A stretch of 64,000 nt of DNA, from NCBI RefSeq assembly GCF_031198435.1, contig NZ_CP133548.1, positions 1,428,501-1,492,500 on the forward strand. The letters run 5' to 3'. The notes beneath the pieces were generated by a model. That model was not told the origin of the DNA. It was given only the letters and a program-made list of their open reading frames with translations, and did no database searches. The stretch's first letter is position 1. Each line of letters starts with the position of its first letter. This document shows, in pieces, positions 41,243 through 49,244 of the stretch. The position numbers were made by a program, and so were the translations under genes. Source of the DNA: Pleionea litopenaei (lineage in GTDB: Bacteria > Pseudomonadota > Gammaproteobacteria > Enterobacterales > Kangiellaceae).

Positions 41243-42261
41243 TGATCGTTATTTTGCTCCGACAACTGGTGATTTTGGGCTTGAGCTTTATCGGCATCAC
41301 CACTGTATTTTTCTTGTTGACGCAATTTTTACCAGGGGATCCTGTCGTCGTTAATTATGGCAACCTAACGCCAGGATCAGAAGAGTACGAAAAAGCATTT
41401 ATCGCGTTAGGTCTCGATCAGTCGCTACTGCACCAATACATAATTTACTTATCCAATATCATTCAAGGAGACTTTGGTCACTCAATAGTAACCAACCGTC
41501 CAGTGTTTGATGAGTTCCTCACTTTTTTCCCAGCGACTTTTGAGCTTGCAATTTTTGCTTCACTGATCGCCATTGTTATTGGTGTAACGCTTGGCGTGCT
41601 CGCTGCGGTTAAGAAAAGTACTTGGATTGATAACTTAGTCATGAGCACTTCTCTTATCGGATATTCCATGCCAATTTTCTGGTGGGGAATGTTACTTATT
41701 TTATTTTTTTCACTTGGCCTAGGGTGGACCCCTGTCGCCGGAAGAATAAGTTATGTCTACGATGTCGAGCCCATGACTGGACTCATGTTGGTTGACTCGC
41801 TCATTGCTTATCCAAAATATCAAATGTCAGCGTTTGGCGATGCTCTTAAGCACTTAATATTACCTTCCATTGTTTTAGCAACGGTGCCATTGGCAGCCAT
41901 CGCTAGAATGACACGCTCGTCTATGATTGAAGTCTTGAATGCTGATTACATTCTAACGGCAAAAGCCAAAGGTGTTAGTGATCAGAAAATTATTTGGGTA
42001 CATGGCTTAAGAAATGCCTTGATCTCACTCGTGACGGTTATCGGTTTGCAAAGCAGCGTATTGTTAACTGGTGCGATATTAACGGAAACTATATTTGCTT
42101 GGCCTGGTGTTGGTAAGTGGATGGTAGAAGCAATTTATCGTCGGGACTTTCCCACCATTCAAGGAGGCGTGATTTTAATTGCGTTTTTTGTGGTCTTTAT
42201 CAATGCCGCCGTCGATGTCGCTTACAATGCAATTAACCCAAGACTGAGGCGGCGCAAATGA
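41242..42261 (+). CDS. sapB: SapB-like ABC transporter permease
   Basis: 339-aa DppB-type permease with an N-terminal TM, a periplasmic loop with QFLPGDPV, and five more TMs. The EAA coupling loop is LTAKAKGVSDQKIIWVHGLRNA, near residue 240. It pairs with SapC. Start and stop both overlap neighbours (TAATG and ATGA), so the five sap genes are tightly coupled. Confidence 0.92.
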   Translation: MIVILLRQLVILGLSFIGITTVFFLLTQFLPGDPVVVNYGNLTPGSEEYEKAFIALGLDQSLLHQYIIYLSNIIQGDFGHSIVTNRPVFDEFLTFFPATFELAIFASLIAIVIGVTLGVLAAVKKSTWIDNLVMSTSLIGYSMPIFWWGMLLILFFSLGLGWTPVAGRISYVYDVEPMTGLMLVDSLIAYPKYQMSAFGDALKHLILPSIVLATVPLAAIARMTRSSMIEVLNADYILTAKAKGVSDQKIIWVHGLRNALISLVTVIGLQSSVLLTGAILTETIFAWPGVGKWMVEAIYRRDFPTIQGGVILIAFFVVFINAAVDVAYNAINPRLRRRK

Positions 42262-43151
42262 TGGAAGTAAAAATTTATAAAGATGCTCCCGTTCCAGGTC
42301 GTTTATCACAATTTTGGCGCAAATTTCGTAAACATAAAGGCGCCTTGGTTGGGCTTATTGTACTGACCTTGATTGTTTTAATGGCAATCTTTAGTCCATT
42401 GATTGCTCCCTTTGATCCAACCGAGCAATTTTCTGACTATTTACGCTATCCACCGGCTTGGACTGCTGATGGTGTAAATCGTCACCTATTAGGTACGGAT
42501 GATCTCGGTAGAGATTTATTTTCTCGCATTGTTTATGGCTCTCGGTTGTCACTGGGGCTCTCGGCATTAGTCGTGGTTATTGCAGCAGCAGTTGGGATCG
42601 CCTTAGGCGCTATCGCGGGCCTGACAAGAGGCGGTATTGAGTACAGTATTTTACGAGTAATGGATATTATTCTTGCGATTCCATCATTGCTGTTAGCGAT
42701 CGTTATCGTCGCGATTATTGGTCCGGGTTTACCCAACGCTATCTACGCTGTCGCTATTGTTCTTATTCCTCATTTTGTCAGGATCGTTCGAGCGTCAATC
42801 CGAGAAGAGATGGCAAAAGACTATGTTTTGGCAGCAAAACTGGATGGCGCCAACTCCATTCGTCTGTTCACTCACTCGATATTACCGAACATTTTGCCAC
42901 CACTGGTGGTTCAAGTTACCTTAGCGTTTTCGACGGCCCTTATTGATATTGCCGCGCTGGGGTTTCTTGGTATGGGAGCACAGCCACCCAACCCAGAGTG
43001 GGGAACTATTTTGTCGCAGTCACGCGCGTTTATTCAGCTTGCTCCTTGGACAGTGACCATTCCAGGATTGGCCATTTTAATTACCGTATTAAGTATTAAT
43101 TTACTTGGCGATGGCTTGCGTGACGCTCTGAACCCGAAGGAACACCCCTAA
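42258..43151 (+). CDS. sapC: SapC-like ABC transporter permease
   Basis: 297-aa DppC-type permease. TM1 (LVGLIVLTLIVLMAIFSPLIAP) is followed by GTDDLGRDLFSRIVYGSRLSL, a hallmark of the family. The EAA loop is LAAKLDGANSIRLFTHSILPN. Five or six TMs in all. It heterodimerises with SapB. Confidence 0.93.
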   Translation: MMEVKIYKDAPVPGRLSQFWRKFRKHKGALVGLIVLTLIVLMAIFSPLIAPFDPTEQFSDYLRYPPAWTADGVNRHLLGTDDLGRDLFSRIVYGSRLSLGLSALVVVIAAAVGIALGAIAGLTRGGIEYSILRVMDIILAIPSLLLAIVIVAIIGPGLPNAIYAVAIVLIPHFVRIVRASIREEMAKDYVLAAKLDGANSIRLFTHSILPNILPPLVVQVTLAFSTALIDIAALGFLGMGAQPPNPEWGTILSQSRAFIQLAPWTVTIPGLAILITVLSINLLGDGLRDALNPKEHP

Positions 43152-44143
43152 TGAGTTTGTTGCACATTGAAAACTTAAGCGTTGAGTTTCCTACCCACAA
43201 AGGGTATGTGCGTGTGCTTGATAAAGTGTCTCTTCGCATGGAATCAGCAGAGGTATTAGGGGTTGTCGGAGAGTCGGGATCAGGCAAAAGCATGATGGCT
43301 CTCGCGGTGATGGGCTTACTGTCACCGAATGCACGACTGACCGCTGACTATATGGCTTTGAACAATCAAGATTTAATGAAATTATCCGGTGAAGCTCGGC
43401 GTCATTACGTTGCACAAAATGCCAGTATCATTTTTCAGGAACCTCAATCGAGTTTAAATCCTTGTTTTACTATCGGTTCACAATTGAGAGAAACGATTAA
43501 AATTCATGGCACCAGACAAAGAAAGCGGCAACAAGAACAGGCAATAGAATTACTCCATGCCGTTGGCATCAATGATCCAGAAACTCGTCTAAGACAGTAT
43601 CCTCATCAGTTATCAGGGGGAATGAATCAGCGTGTGATGATAGCAATGGCAGTGGCTGCTCGCCCACAACTACTCATTGCAGATGAGCCGACCACCGCTC
43701 TCGATGTGACCATTCAAGCTCAAATTATCGAATTGCTGCTAGAATTGAATCGGCGACACGGCATGGGTCTTATGCTTATTACGCATGATTTTGCCTTGCT
43801 GTCTGAATCAACTCAACGCGTATGCGTCATGTACAGTGGTCAAATTATGGAGAACGCCGACACGCAAAATATACTACAAAGTCCTCGACACCCATACAGT
43901 CGAGCACTGCTTGAAAGTATTCCACACATAGGCGAGCGTCATCATAAAGGACAACGTTTATACTCATTAAAAGGGATCATTCCAGCGATCGATCACCTTC
44001 CAGTGGGTTGTCGGCTAGGTCCGCGATGTCCTCGCGCTTCTAAAGAATGTGTTAAGTCGCCACGACTTGAAATGATTGAAAGTCACGGGCTCGTTCGCTG
44101 CCACTTTCCATTGGCCAAAGATAGTTTGTCACAGGGAGAGTAG
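43151..44143 (+). CDS. sapD: SapD-like ABC transporter ATPase
   Basis: 330 aa. Walker A GESGSGKSMM, signature LSGGMNQRVMIAMA, Walker B LLIADEPTTALDVT, switch THDFALL. The C-terminal OppD/DppD extension carries Cys residues (CRLGPRCPRASKEC) that could hold an iron-sulfur cluster, as reported for related ATPases. Enteric SapD has also been linked to potassium-uptake activity. Confidence 0.92.
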   Translation: MSLLHIENLSVEFPTHKGYVRVLDKVSLRMESAEVLGVVGESGSGKSMMALAVMGLLSPNARLTADYMALNNQDLMKLSGEARRHYVAQNASIIFQEPQSSLNPCFTIGSQLRETIKIHGTRQRKRQQEQAIELLHAVGINDPETRLRQYPHQLSGGMNQRVMIAMAVAARPQLLIADEPTTALDVTIQAQIIELLLELNRRHGMGLMLITHDFALLSESTQRVCVMYSGQIMENADTQNILQSPRHPYSRALLESIPHIGERHHKGQRLYSLKGIIPAIDHLPVGCRLGPRCPRASKECVKSPRLEMIESHGLVRCHFPLAKDSLSQGE

Positions 44144-44146
44144 TTG

Positions 44147-45109
44147 ATGAAAGCACCGGTATTATCCGTAGAAAATTTAACTAAAAATTACCGTCTCTCT
44201 GATTGGCGAACACCAAATAAAGTATTGCGGGCAATCGACAACATTACCTTTCAACTTTATCAAGGCCAAACGTTAGCCATTGTGGGTGAGTCGGGCTCAG
44301 GAAAATCATCGCTTGCTCGTCAACTGGTTGGAATCGAAGCCCCTAGCGAAGGCAGAATCTTAATTAATAATCAAGACATTTCAACCTTACACAGTCAAGA
44401 GCGTAAGCGCACACTGCAAAAAGTACGTATGGTTTTTCAGAATCCTCAAAGTTCTCTTAACCCACACTCACGTGTTGGCTCAACGCTCGAAGAGCCATTA
44501 AAAATTAATACCAACTTAGAGAGTAAGCAACGCAAAGACCTAGTGATCGAAGTGTTAAAAAAAGTCGGTCTCAGACCGGAACATACCTCGCGCTTTCCTC
44601 ATATGTTCTCAGGTGGTCAGCAGCAACGTATTGCCATCGCAAGAGCGCTGATACTTGATCCTGAAGTCATTGTTGCGGATGAGCCATTGAGTGCGCTCGA
44701 TGTGTCGGTACAAGCGCAAATATTAAACCTGTTAATGAAACTGCAAGAAGAGCTAGAGCTCTCTTACGTATTTATTTCTCACGACCTAGGCGTCGTTGAG
44801 CATATCAGTGATCAGGTTATGGTGATGTATCGCGGTCAAATGATGGAGTATGGAGAAGTTGACCAAATCTTTGACTCGCCAATGCATCCATACACTCGCA
44901 AACTGCTATCGAGTACACCGACTTATCGGCATACCGTTTCATTTCTCAAAAAGACCCATAGTCGAGACTTTAAGTTGAAGGCAAATTCAGCAGATGGTTG
45001 TTCGTTTGCGGCTCGTTGTCCTTATGCAAAAGAAGAATGCATAGAATCAAAACCAAAAACCCGCAATATTGCGGGTCAATTGGTCACTTGTCATTGGCCT
45101 CTCTCATAA
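44147..45109 (+). CDS. sapF: SapF-like ABC transporter ATPase
   Basis: 320 aa from the ATG at 44147, which GGAGAG precedes by about 7 nt; a TTG codon lies just before. Walker A GESGSGKSSL, signature FSGGQQQRIAIARAL, Walker B VIVADEPLSALDVS, switch ISHDLGVVE. The C-terminus carries a Cys cluster (CSFAARCPYAKEEC). Last gene of the sap operon; convergent with fabV 56 nt away. Confidence 0.92.
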   Translation: MKAPVLSVENLTKNYRLSDWRTPNKVLRAIDNITFQLYQGQTLAIVGESGSGKSSLARQLVGIEAPSEGRILINNQDISTLHSQERKRTLQKVRMVFQNPQSSLNPHSRVGSTLEEPLKINTNLESKQRKDLVIEVLKKVGLRPEHTSRFPHMFSGGQQQRIAIARALILDPEVIVADEPLSALDVSVQAQILNLLMKLQEELELSYVFISHDLGVVEHISDQVMVMYRGQMMEYGEVDQIFDSPMHPYTRKLLSSTPTYRHTVSFLKKTHSRDFKLKANSADGCSFAARCPYAKEECIESKPKTRNIAGQLVTCHWPLS

Positions 45110-45165
45110 AAGCTCAGCTTTACTTATCGAGAGGCATGGCTTTGTAAAATGTCGAATCGAAAAAT

Positions 45166-46344
45166 TTATATCCAATTTACCTGAGGATCAACATCCGCTT
45201 CGTAATCAACTTGTTCAAATCCAAAACCAAATAACTTCAAAAAGTCTAGGTGGTAACCTTTATAGTCACCTAACTCAGCAAAGTTTTCAGTATTCACTAA
45301 GTCCCAACGTTGCTTTATTTTTCCTTGAATATCATCATTGGTTTCGACTGTATCCATGCGTAAACGTCGAGCTTCATCAAGCGGTGGGTTTTCAGCAAAG
45401 AGTAAGTTATCGAACAAGCCATAAATTTGCTCAATTACGCCTTCATGACATCCCTCTTCTTTCATCACTTTAAACATTAATGAAATGTACAAGGGCATCA
45501 CAGGAATGGCAGAGCTTGCTTGAGTGACCACGGCTTTAAGAGAAGACACATAAGCAGCTAAGTTTAAGTCTTGATACTTAGCATTTAACGCAGCCGCGGC
45601 TCTATCCAAGTCTTCTTTTGCTTTTCCGATCGTTGCATGTCCATAAATTGGCCATGTAAGCTCTTTTCCGATATAAGTATACGCGGTGGTTTTGCAGTTA
45701 TCGGCCAAGACGCCAGATTCTGCGAGTGCCGCCATCCAAAGTTCCCAATCTTCGCCGCCCATCACCTTAACGGTATTATCAATATCGTCCTGTGTGGCTG
45801 GCTCCAAAGTGACTTCGTGAACCAGTTCTTTACTCGTATCAAACGTTTTAGTGGTGTACTGTTTACCGATTGGCTTCAGCTGAGAATTATAAGTATTGCC
45901 TGATACAGGATCGGTACGACGCGGTGATGCCAACGAATAAATAACTAAATCAATTTTTCCTAAATCATTTTTTATTAAATCGATCACCTGCTCTTTCATT
46001 TCATTTGAAAAAGCATCACCATTTAAAGTCTTGCAATAAAGGCCAGCATCTTTAGCCGCTTTATGGAAGGCCGCGGTATTATACCAACCTGCGGTGGCGG
46101 TTTTCTTTTCGCTTGGCTCTTTCTCGAAGCAAACACCCAATGTATTTGCTTGTGCTCCAAATGCGGCGGTAATCCGTGAAGCCAATCCATAACCTGTTGA
46201 GCAACCAATAACCAAAACATTTTTGGGACAATCAACTTGGCCTTGCCCTTTAACATATTCTATCTGCTCATTTACCGAAGCTTCGCATCCAACCGGATGA
46301 GCATTAGTACAAATAAAACCACGAATTTTTGGCTTAATAACCAT
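45166..46344 (-). CDS. fabV: Enoyl-[acyl-carrier-protein] reductase FabV
   Basis: NADH-dependent enoyl-ACP/enoyl-CoA reductase completing fatty-acid elongation. 392 aa, the FabV length, much longer than FabI. It begins MVIKPKIRGFICTNAHPVGC and has NVLVIGCSTGYGLASRI for NADH. The Y-x8-K active-site pair is in PIYGHATIGKAK near residue 235. FabV enzymes are known to be poorly inhibited by triclosan. It occupies the place where fabI sits beside sapABCDF in E. coli. Confidence 0.96.
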   Translation of the reverse strand: MVIKPKIRGFICTNAHPVGCEASVNEQIEYVKGQGQVDCPKNVLVIGCSTGYGLASRITAAFGAQANTLGVCFEKEPSEKKTATAGWYNTAAFHKAAKDAGLYCKTLNGDAFSNEMKEQVIDLIKNDLGKIDLVIYSLASPRRTDPVSGNTYNSQLKPIGKQYTTKTFDTSKELVHEVTLEPATQDDIDNTVKVMGGEDWELWMAALAESGVLADNCKTTAYTYIGKELTWPIYGHATIGKAKEDLDRAAAALNAKYQDLNLAAYVSSLKAVVTQASSAIPVMPLYISLMFKVMKEEGCHEGVIEQIYGLFDNLLFAENPPLDEARRLRMDTVETNDDIQGKIKQRWDLVNTENFAELGDYKGYHLDFLKLFGFGFEQVDYEADVDPQVNWI

Positions 46345-46467
46345 TCTAAATGCCTCAATCTTAAAAAATTTCCGCGACTATGCTAACTCGGTATGACGAG
46401 AATAGAAAGTCTCTTTAAACAGGTCGGCTATGTCAGTTAACTAAGAATTTTCTCTATCCAATAATGC

Positions 46468-46494
46468 AAAAAGCCGGGAATCTCCCGGCTTTTT
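46468..46494 (-). terminator. Rho-independent terminator of ppiD
   Basis: GCCGGGA (46473-46479) and TCCCGGC (46483-46489) with a 3-nt loop, extended by A/T runs to a 12-bp stem. It lies 10 nt past the ppiD stop. Confidence 0.92.
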
Positions 46495-46504
46495 TAACGA
46501 ATTA

Positions 46505-48409
46505 TTACTGTTGCTCTATTCGCTCTTGAAACTTCACAATCTCAGCATCGTCTTTCAGCGCCCCCACGAAGGAAGCATAAGAGGTATCAGTGTAGCCTCG
46601 CTTGATTCGTGCAATCGCTTGACTTTTTTCTGCTTCAGTAAGTTTAGATGCATCGAAATCTTGGACGTTCACGACTTGAACAAGAATAAAGTCACCGTTC
46701 AATGCCTCTTTACTCACTATCGAAGGCTTAACATCAGGTTTTGGTGCTTTAAATGCCAACTGTGTAACTTCAAAGCCTAACTCAGTAGAGTTTCTGCGTA
46801 TATTTTTGGCTTCTTTCCACTCAAGTTCCAAAGAAGCAAGTAGATCAGCCGCACTAGAAAGGTTCTCCAATTTCTCTTTGATCGCCAATCCAGTTTCTTT
46901 GGCTTTTTCCGAAGCCTTTTGTTGTCGAACACTTGCGGTTACTTCGGTTCGAACTTCCTCTAAAGACTGAGTTCTTGAAGCATTATGAGTGTTCGCTCTT
47001 AACACCACAAAATGTCCGTCAGCCACTTCAATTAACGACGAGTTACGTTTATTGACTAAGACTTTGTCGCCGTAAGCTTCAGCCACTAACTCAGGGTTAG
47101 CAAAAATGCCTTGTCCGCCGGTTGGAGGAAACGCAGTACTCGTTTGAACCTCTACACCAGCCTCGGCGGCCGCTGCAGTTAATGAGTCGTATTTCTCAAA
47201 AGCCAATTCTTTCACTTTTTGTTGAACCTTGAAGAAAGCTGCCTCGGCTTTATCTTGCTTGAGCATGGCAATAATTTCATCTCGAACTTCACTAAGCGGA
47301 CGTACTTCGCCTTGCTCAACATTCAACAACTTAATGATATGGAAACCAAAGCTTGTTTCGACCACCGGAGATACATCACCTACTTGGCTTAGTTGAAACA
47401 TGGCATTTTCAAAACTTTCTTCCATAACGCCTCGACTGATAACACCCAAGTCGCCACCCTGGTCTGCGGTAAAGTCATCTGACTCTGCTTTGGCTAACTC
47501 GGCAAAGTCGGCACCTTGATCGAGTTGCTGCTTCAATGCGTCGACTTTTTCTTTGGCCTCTTCTTTTGATCGTTCTTCAGTCGTAATCAATATGTGCGCA
47601 ACTTGACGCTGCTCTTCTTTACGATACCGATCTTGATTGCCCTGATAATACTGTTCCACTTCTTCATCAGGTACCGTGATATCCGTCTTGGTGTCGGCTA
47701 CCTTTAACTCAATATAATCAACGGTTAATGACTCAGGTAACATATATTGCGCCATATTTGCCTGATAGTAACTTTCAACATCCGCTTCGGTAACGTCGAC
47801 TGAATCTAAAAATTTCTGAGCAGGAATGGTGACACTTTTCACATCGCGCTGCTGCTTCTCAAGTAACAGCTTTCTAACGGCTTCATTTTCAAGAGCAATC
47901 TCAGTATCAGTAAACAACTGAGTAAATTGTGTCATTGCAATGTTGTTGGCAACATCTCTCTGAAATTGAGCACGGGATAGACCTTGACTTCTCAAGTAGT
48001 CATCAAGACGAGCGGTCGAAAACTTGCCCTCTTCTTGAAACACTGGAACATCTTTGATTTCTGATACAACTTGTTGACCAGATGCAGAAAAGCCGTAGTC
48101 GAGAACTTTTTGTTCAACCAGCTTAGAACTAACAAGCGAATCGAGTACATTCAGTCGAAATTGTTGGCGGCGTTCTTCGGTCGAGAACATCATGTTGAAT
48201 TGCTCTCCATACCGGCTCGCCTGAATATTCACACTTCTATCCCACTCGCTGCGCTTAACTTCTTGCCCGTTAACCTCAGCTACCGCGTCTGCACTGCTGC
48301 CGAAACTGCCACCGGTAAAATAGCCGGCAAAAATAAAAGAAATGACAACTATCGCAAGTAATACCTTTATCCACGGCTTTTGAACGCCCGTGCGAATACT
48401 TTCCATCAT
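46505..48409 (-). CDS. ppiD: Periplasmic folding chaperone PpiD (SurA N-terminal/PpiC domains)
   Basis: Inner-membrane-anchored chaperone acting on proteins leaving the Sec translocon. 634 aa. It begins MMESIRTGVQKPWIKVLLAI, with one TM near 15-35 (similar to E. coli PpiD MMDSLRT). A SurA_N-like domain follows, then a PpiC parvulin domain near 260-360 with RQVAHILITTEER and GGDLGVISRG and FGFHIIKLL. The C-terminal third is another chaperone-like region. It follows the tRNA-Asp terminator; the lon-hup-ppiD order is conserved. Confidence 0.94.
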   Translation of the reverse strand: MMESIRTGVQKPWIKVLLAIVVISFIFAGYFTGGSFGSSADAVAEVNGQEVKRSEWDRSVNIQASRYGEQFNMMFSTEERRQQFRLNVLDSLVSSKLVEQKVLDYGFSASGQQVVSEIKDVPVFQEEGKFSTARLDDYLRSQGLSRAQFQRDVANNIAMTQFTQLFTDTEIALENEAVRKLLLEKQQRDVKSVTIPAQKFLDSVDVTEADVESYYQANMAQYMLPESLTVDYIELKVADTKTDITVPDEEVEQYYQGNQDRYRKEEQRQVAHILITTEERSKEEAKEKVDALKQQLDQGADFAELAKAESDDFTADQGGDLGVISRGVMEESFENAMFQLSQVGDVSPVVETSFGFHIIKLLNVEQGEVRPLSEVRDEIIAMLKQDKAEAAFFKVQQKVKELAFEKYDSLTAAAAEAGVEVQTSTAFPPTGGQGIFANPELVAEAYGDKVLVNKRNSSLIEVADGHFVVLRANTHNASRTQSLEEVRTEVTASVRQQKASEKAKETGLAIKEKLENLSSAADLLASLELEWKEAKNIRRNSTELGFEVTQLAFKAPKPDVKPSIVSKEALNGDFILVQVVNVQDFDASKLTEAEKSQAIARIKRGYTDTSYASFVGALKDDAEIVKFQERIEQQ

Positions 48410-48455
48410 ATCGCTGTACCTAAACTTTTTATTTGCTTCTCAAAACGATAAAAAA

Positions 48456-48477
48456 AACGCGCCTTACTCGGCGCGTT
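48456..48477 (-). terminator. Terminator between tRNA-Asp and ppiD
   Basis: AACGCGCC and GGCGCGTT form an 8-bp stem with a 6-nt loop; on the minus strand a run of T follows. It ends the hup/tRNA-Val/tRNA-Asp transcripts just before ppiD. Confidence 0.88.
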
Positions 48478-48483
48478 CATTTC

Positions 48484-48560
48484 TGGCGGAGCGGACGGGA
48501 CTCGAACCCGCGACCCCCGGCGTGACAGGCCGGTATTCTAACCAGCTGAACTACCGCTCC
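48484..48560 (-). tRNA. tRNA-Asp (GTC)
   Basis: 77-nt cloverleaf with the anticodon loop CTGTCAC between CCGGC and GCCGG, a GGTTCGAGTCC T-arm and an encoded CCA end. Nearly identical in layout to E. coli tRNA-Asp. Confidence 0.97.
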
Positions 48561-48605
48561 TTATTCATTTGCTTCAATCTACTGAAGCTATCCCACCCGA
48601 AAAGT

Positions 48606-48681
48606 GGTGGGCGCTACTGGGCTCGAACCAGTGACCCTCGCCTTGTAAGGGCGATGCTCTCCCAACTGAGCTAAGCGCCCA
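48606..48681 (-). tRNA. tRNA-Val (TAC)
   Basis: 76-nt cloverleaf: acceptor GGGCGCT, anticodon loop CTTACAA between TCGCC and GGCGA, T-arm GGTTCGAGCCC, encoded CCA. It lies 11 nt after the hup stop, likely on the same transcript. Confidence 0.97.
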
Positions 48682-48692
48682 TCAAAGGCGCG

Positions 48693-48965
48693 CTAGTTTA
48701 CCGCGTCTTTTAATGCTTTACCAGCTTTAAATGCAGGAACCGTTGCCGCTGGAATTTGAATCTTTTCTTTCGTTTGTGGGTTTAAGCCAGTACGTGCAGC
48801 GCGTTGTTTTACGCTAAAAGTACCAAAACCAACTAATGCAACCTGATCACCTTTACGTAGTGACTCAGTGATTGCATCTAGAGTTGCATCCAAAGCACGT
48901 CCCGCTGCCGCTTTTGAAATATCGGCGCCCGATGCAATTGCATCAATCAATTCAGATTTATTCAC
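48693..48965 (-). CDS. hupB: DNA-binding protein HU-beta
   Basis: Nucleoid-associated histone-like protein, 90 aa. [11 protein letters not shown] opens the helical dimerisation body, and the [15 protein letters not shown] arm reaches into [11 protein letters not shown] and [14 protein letters not shown] finish the fold. It sits downstream of lon, as in E. coli clpX-lon-hupB-ppiD. The 279-nt gap to lon should hold its own promoter, but no clear pair is assigned. Confidence 0.96.
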   Translation of the reverse strand: MNKSELIDAIASGADISKAAAGRALDATLDAITESLRKGDQVALVGFGTFSVKQRAARTGLNPQTKEKIQIPAATVPAFKAGKALKDAVN

Positions 48966-49244
48966 TCAACTTCCCCTTGTAATTGTTTTGTGGTCGAACG
49001 TTTGCAGTCGTATTTTTAACTTTATACACTGCCAACAAATGTGCGAGCGAACTTTATACCAACTCGGCAAAATCCCTGTCAAGCAACTTTCTGAAAGAAG
49101 CCAGTATTTATGCGGCCTAGCGGCTATTTTTTCGTCTCACAGCTGTTTTTTTGCACAATTTGCTAACGACTGCCACTTTTCAGCAAATTATCTCGAATAC
49201 TGATTTTGTTATCCAAACAATTAAAAAGTCGCTAACAATTCTCT

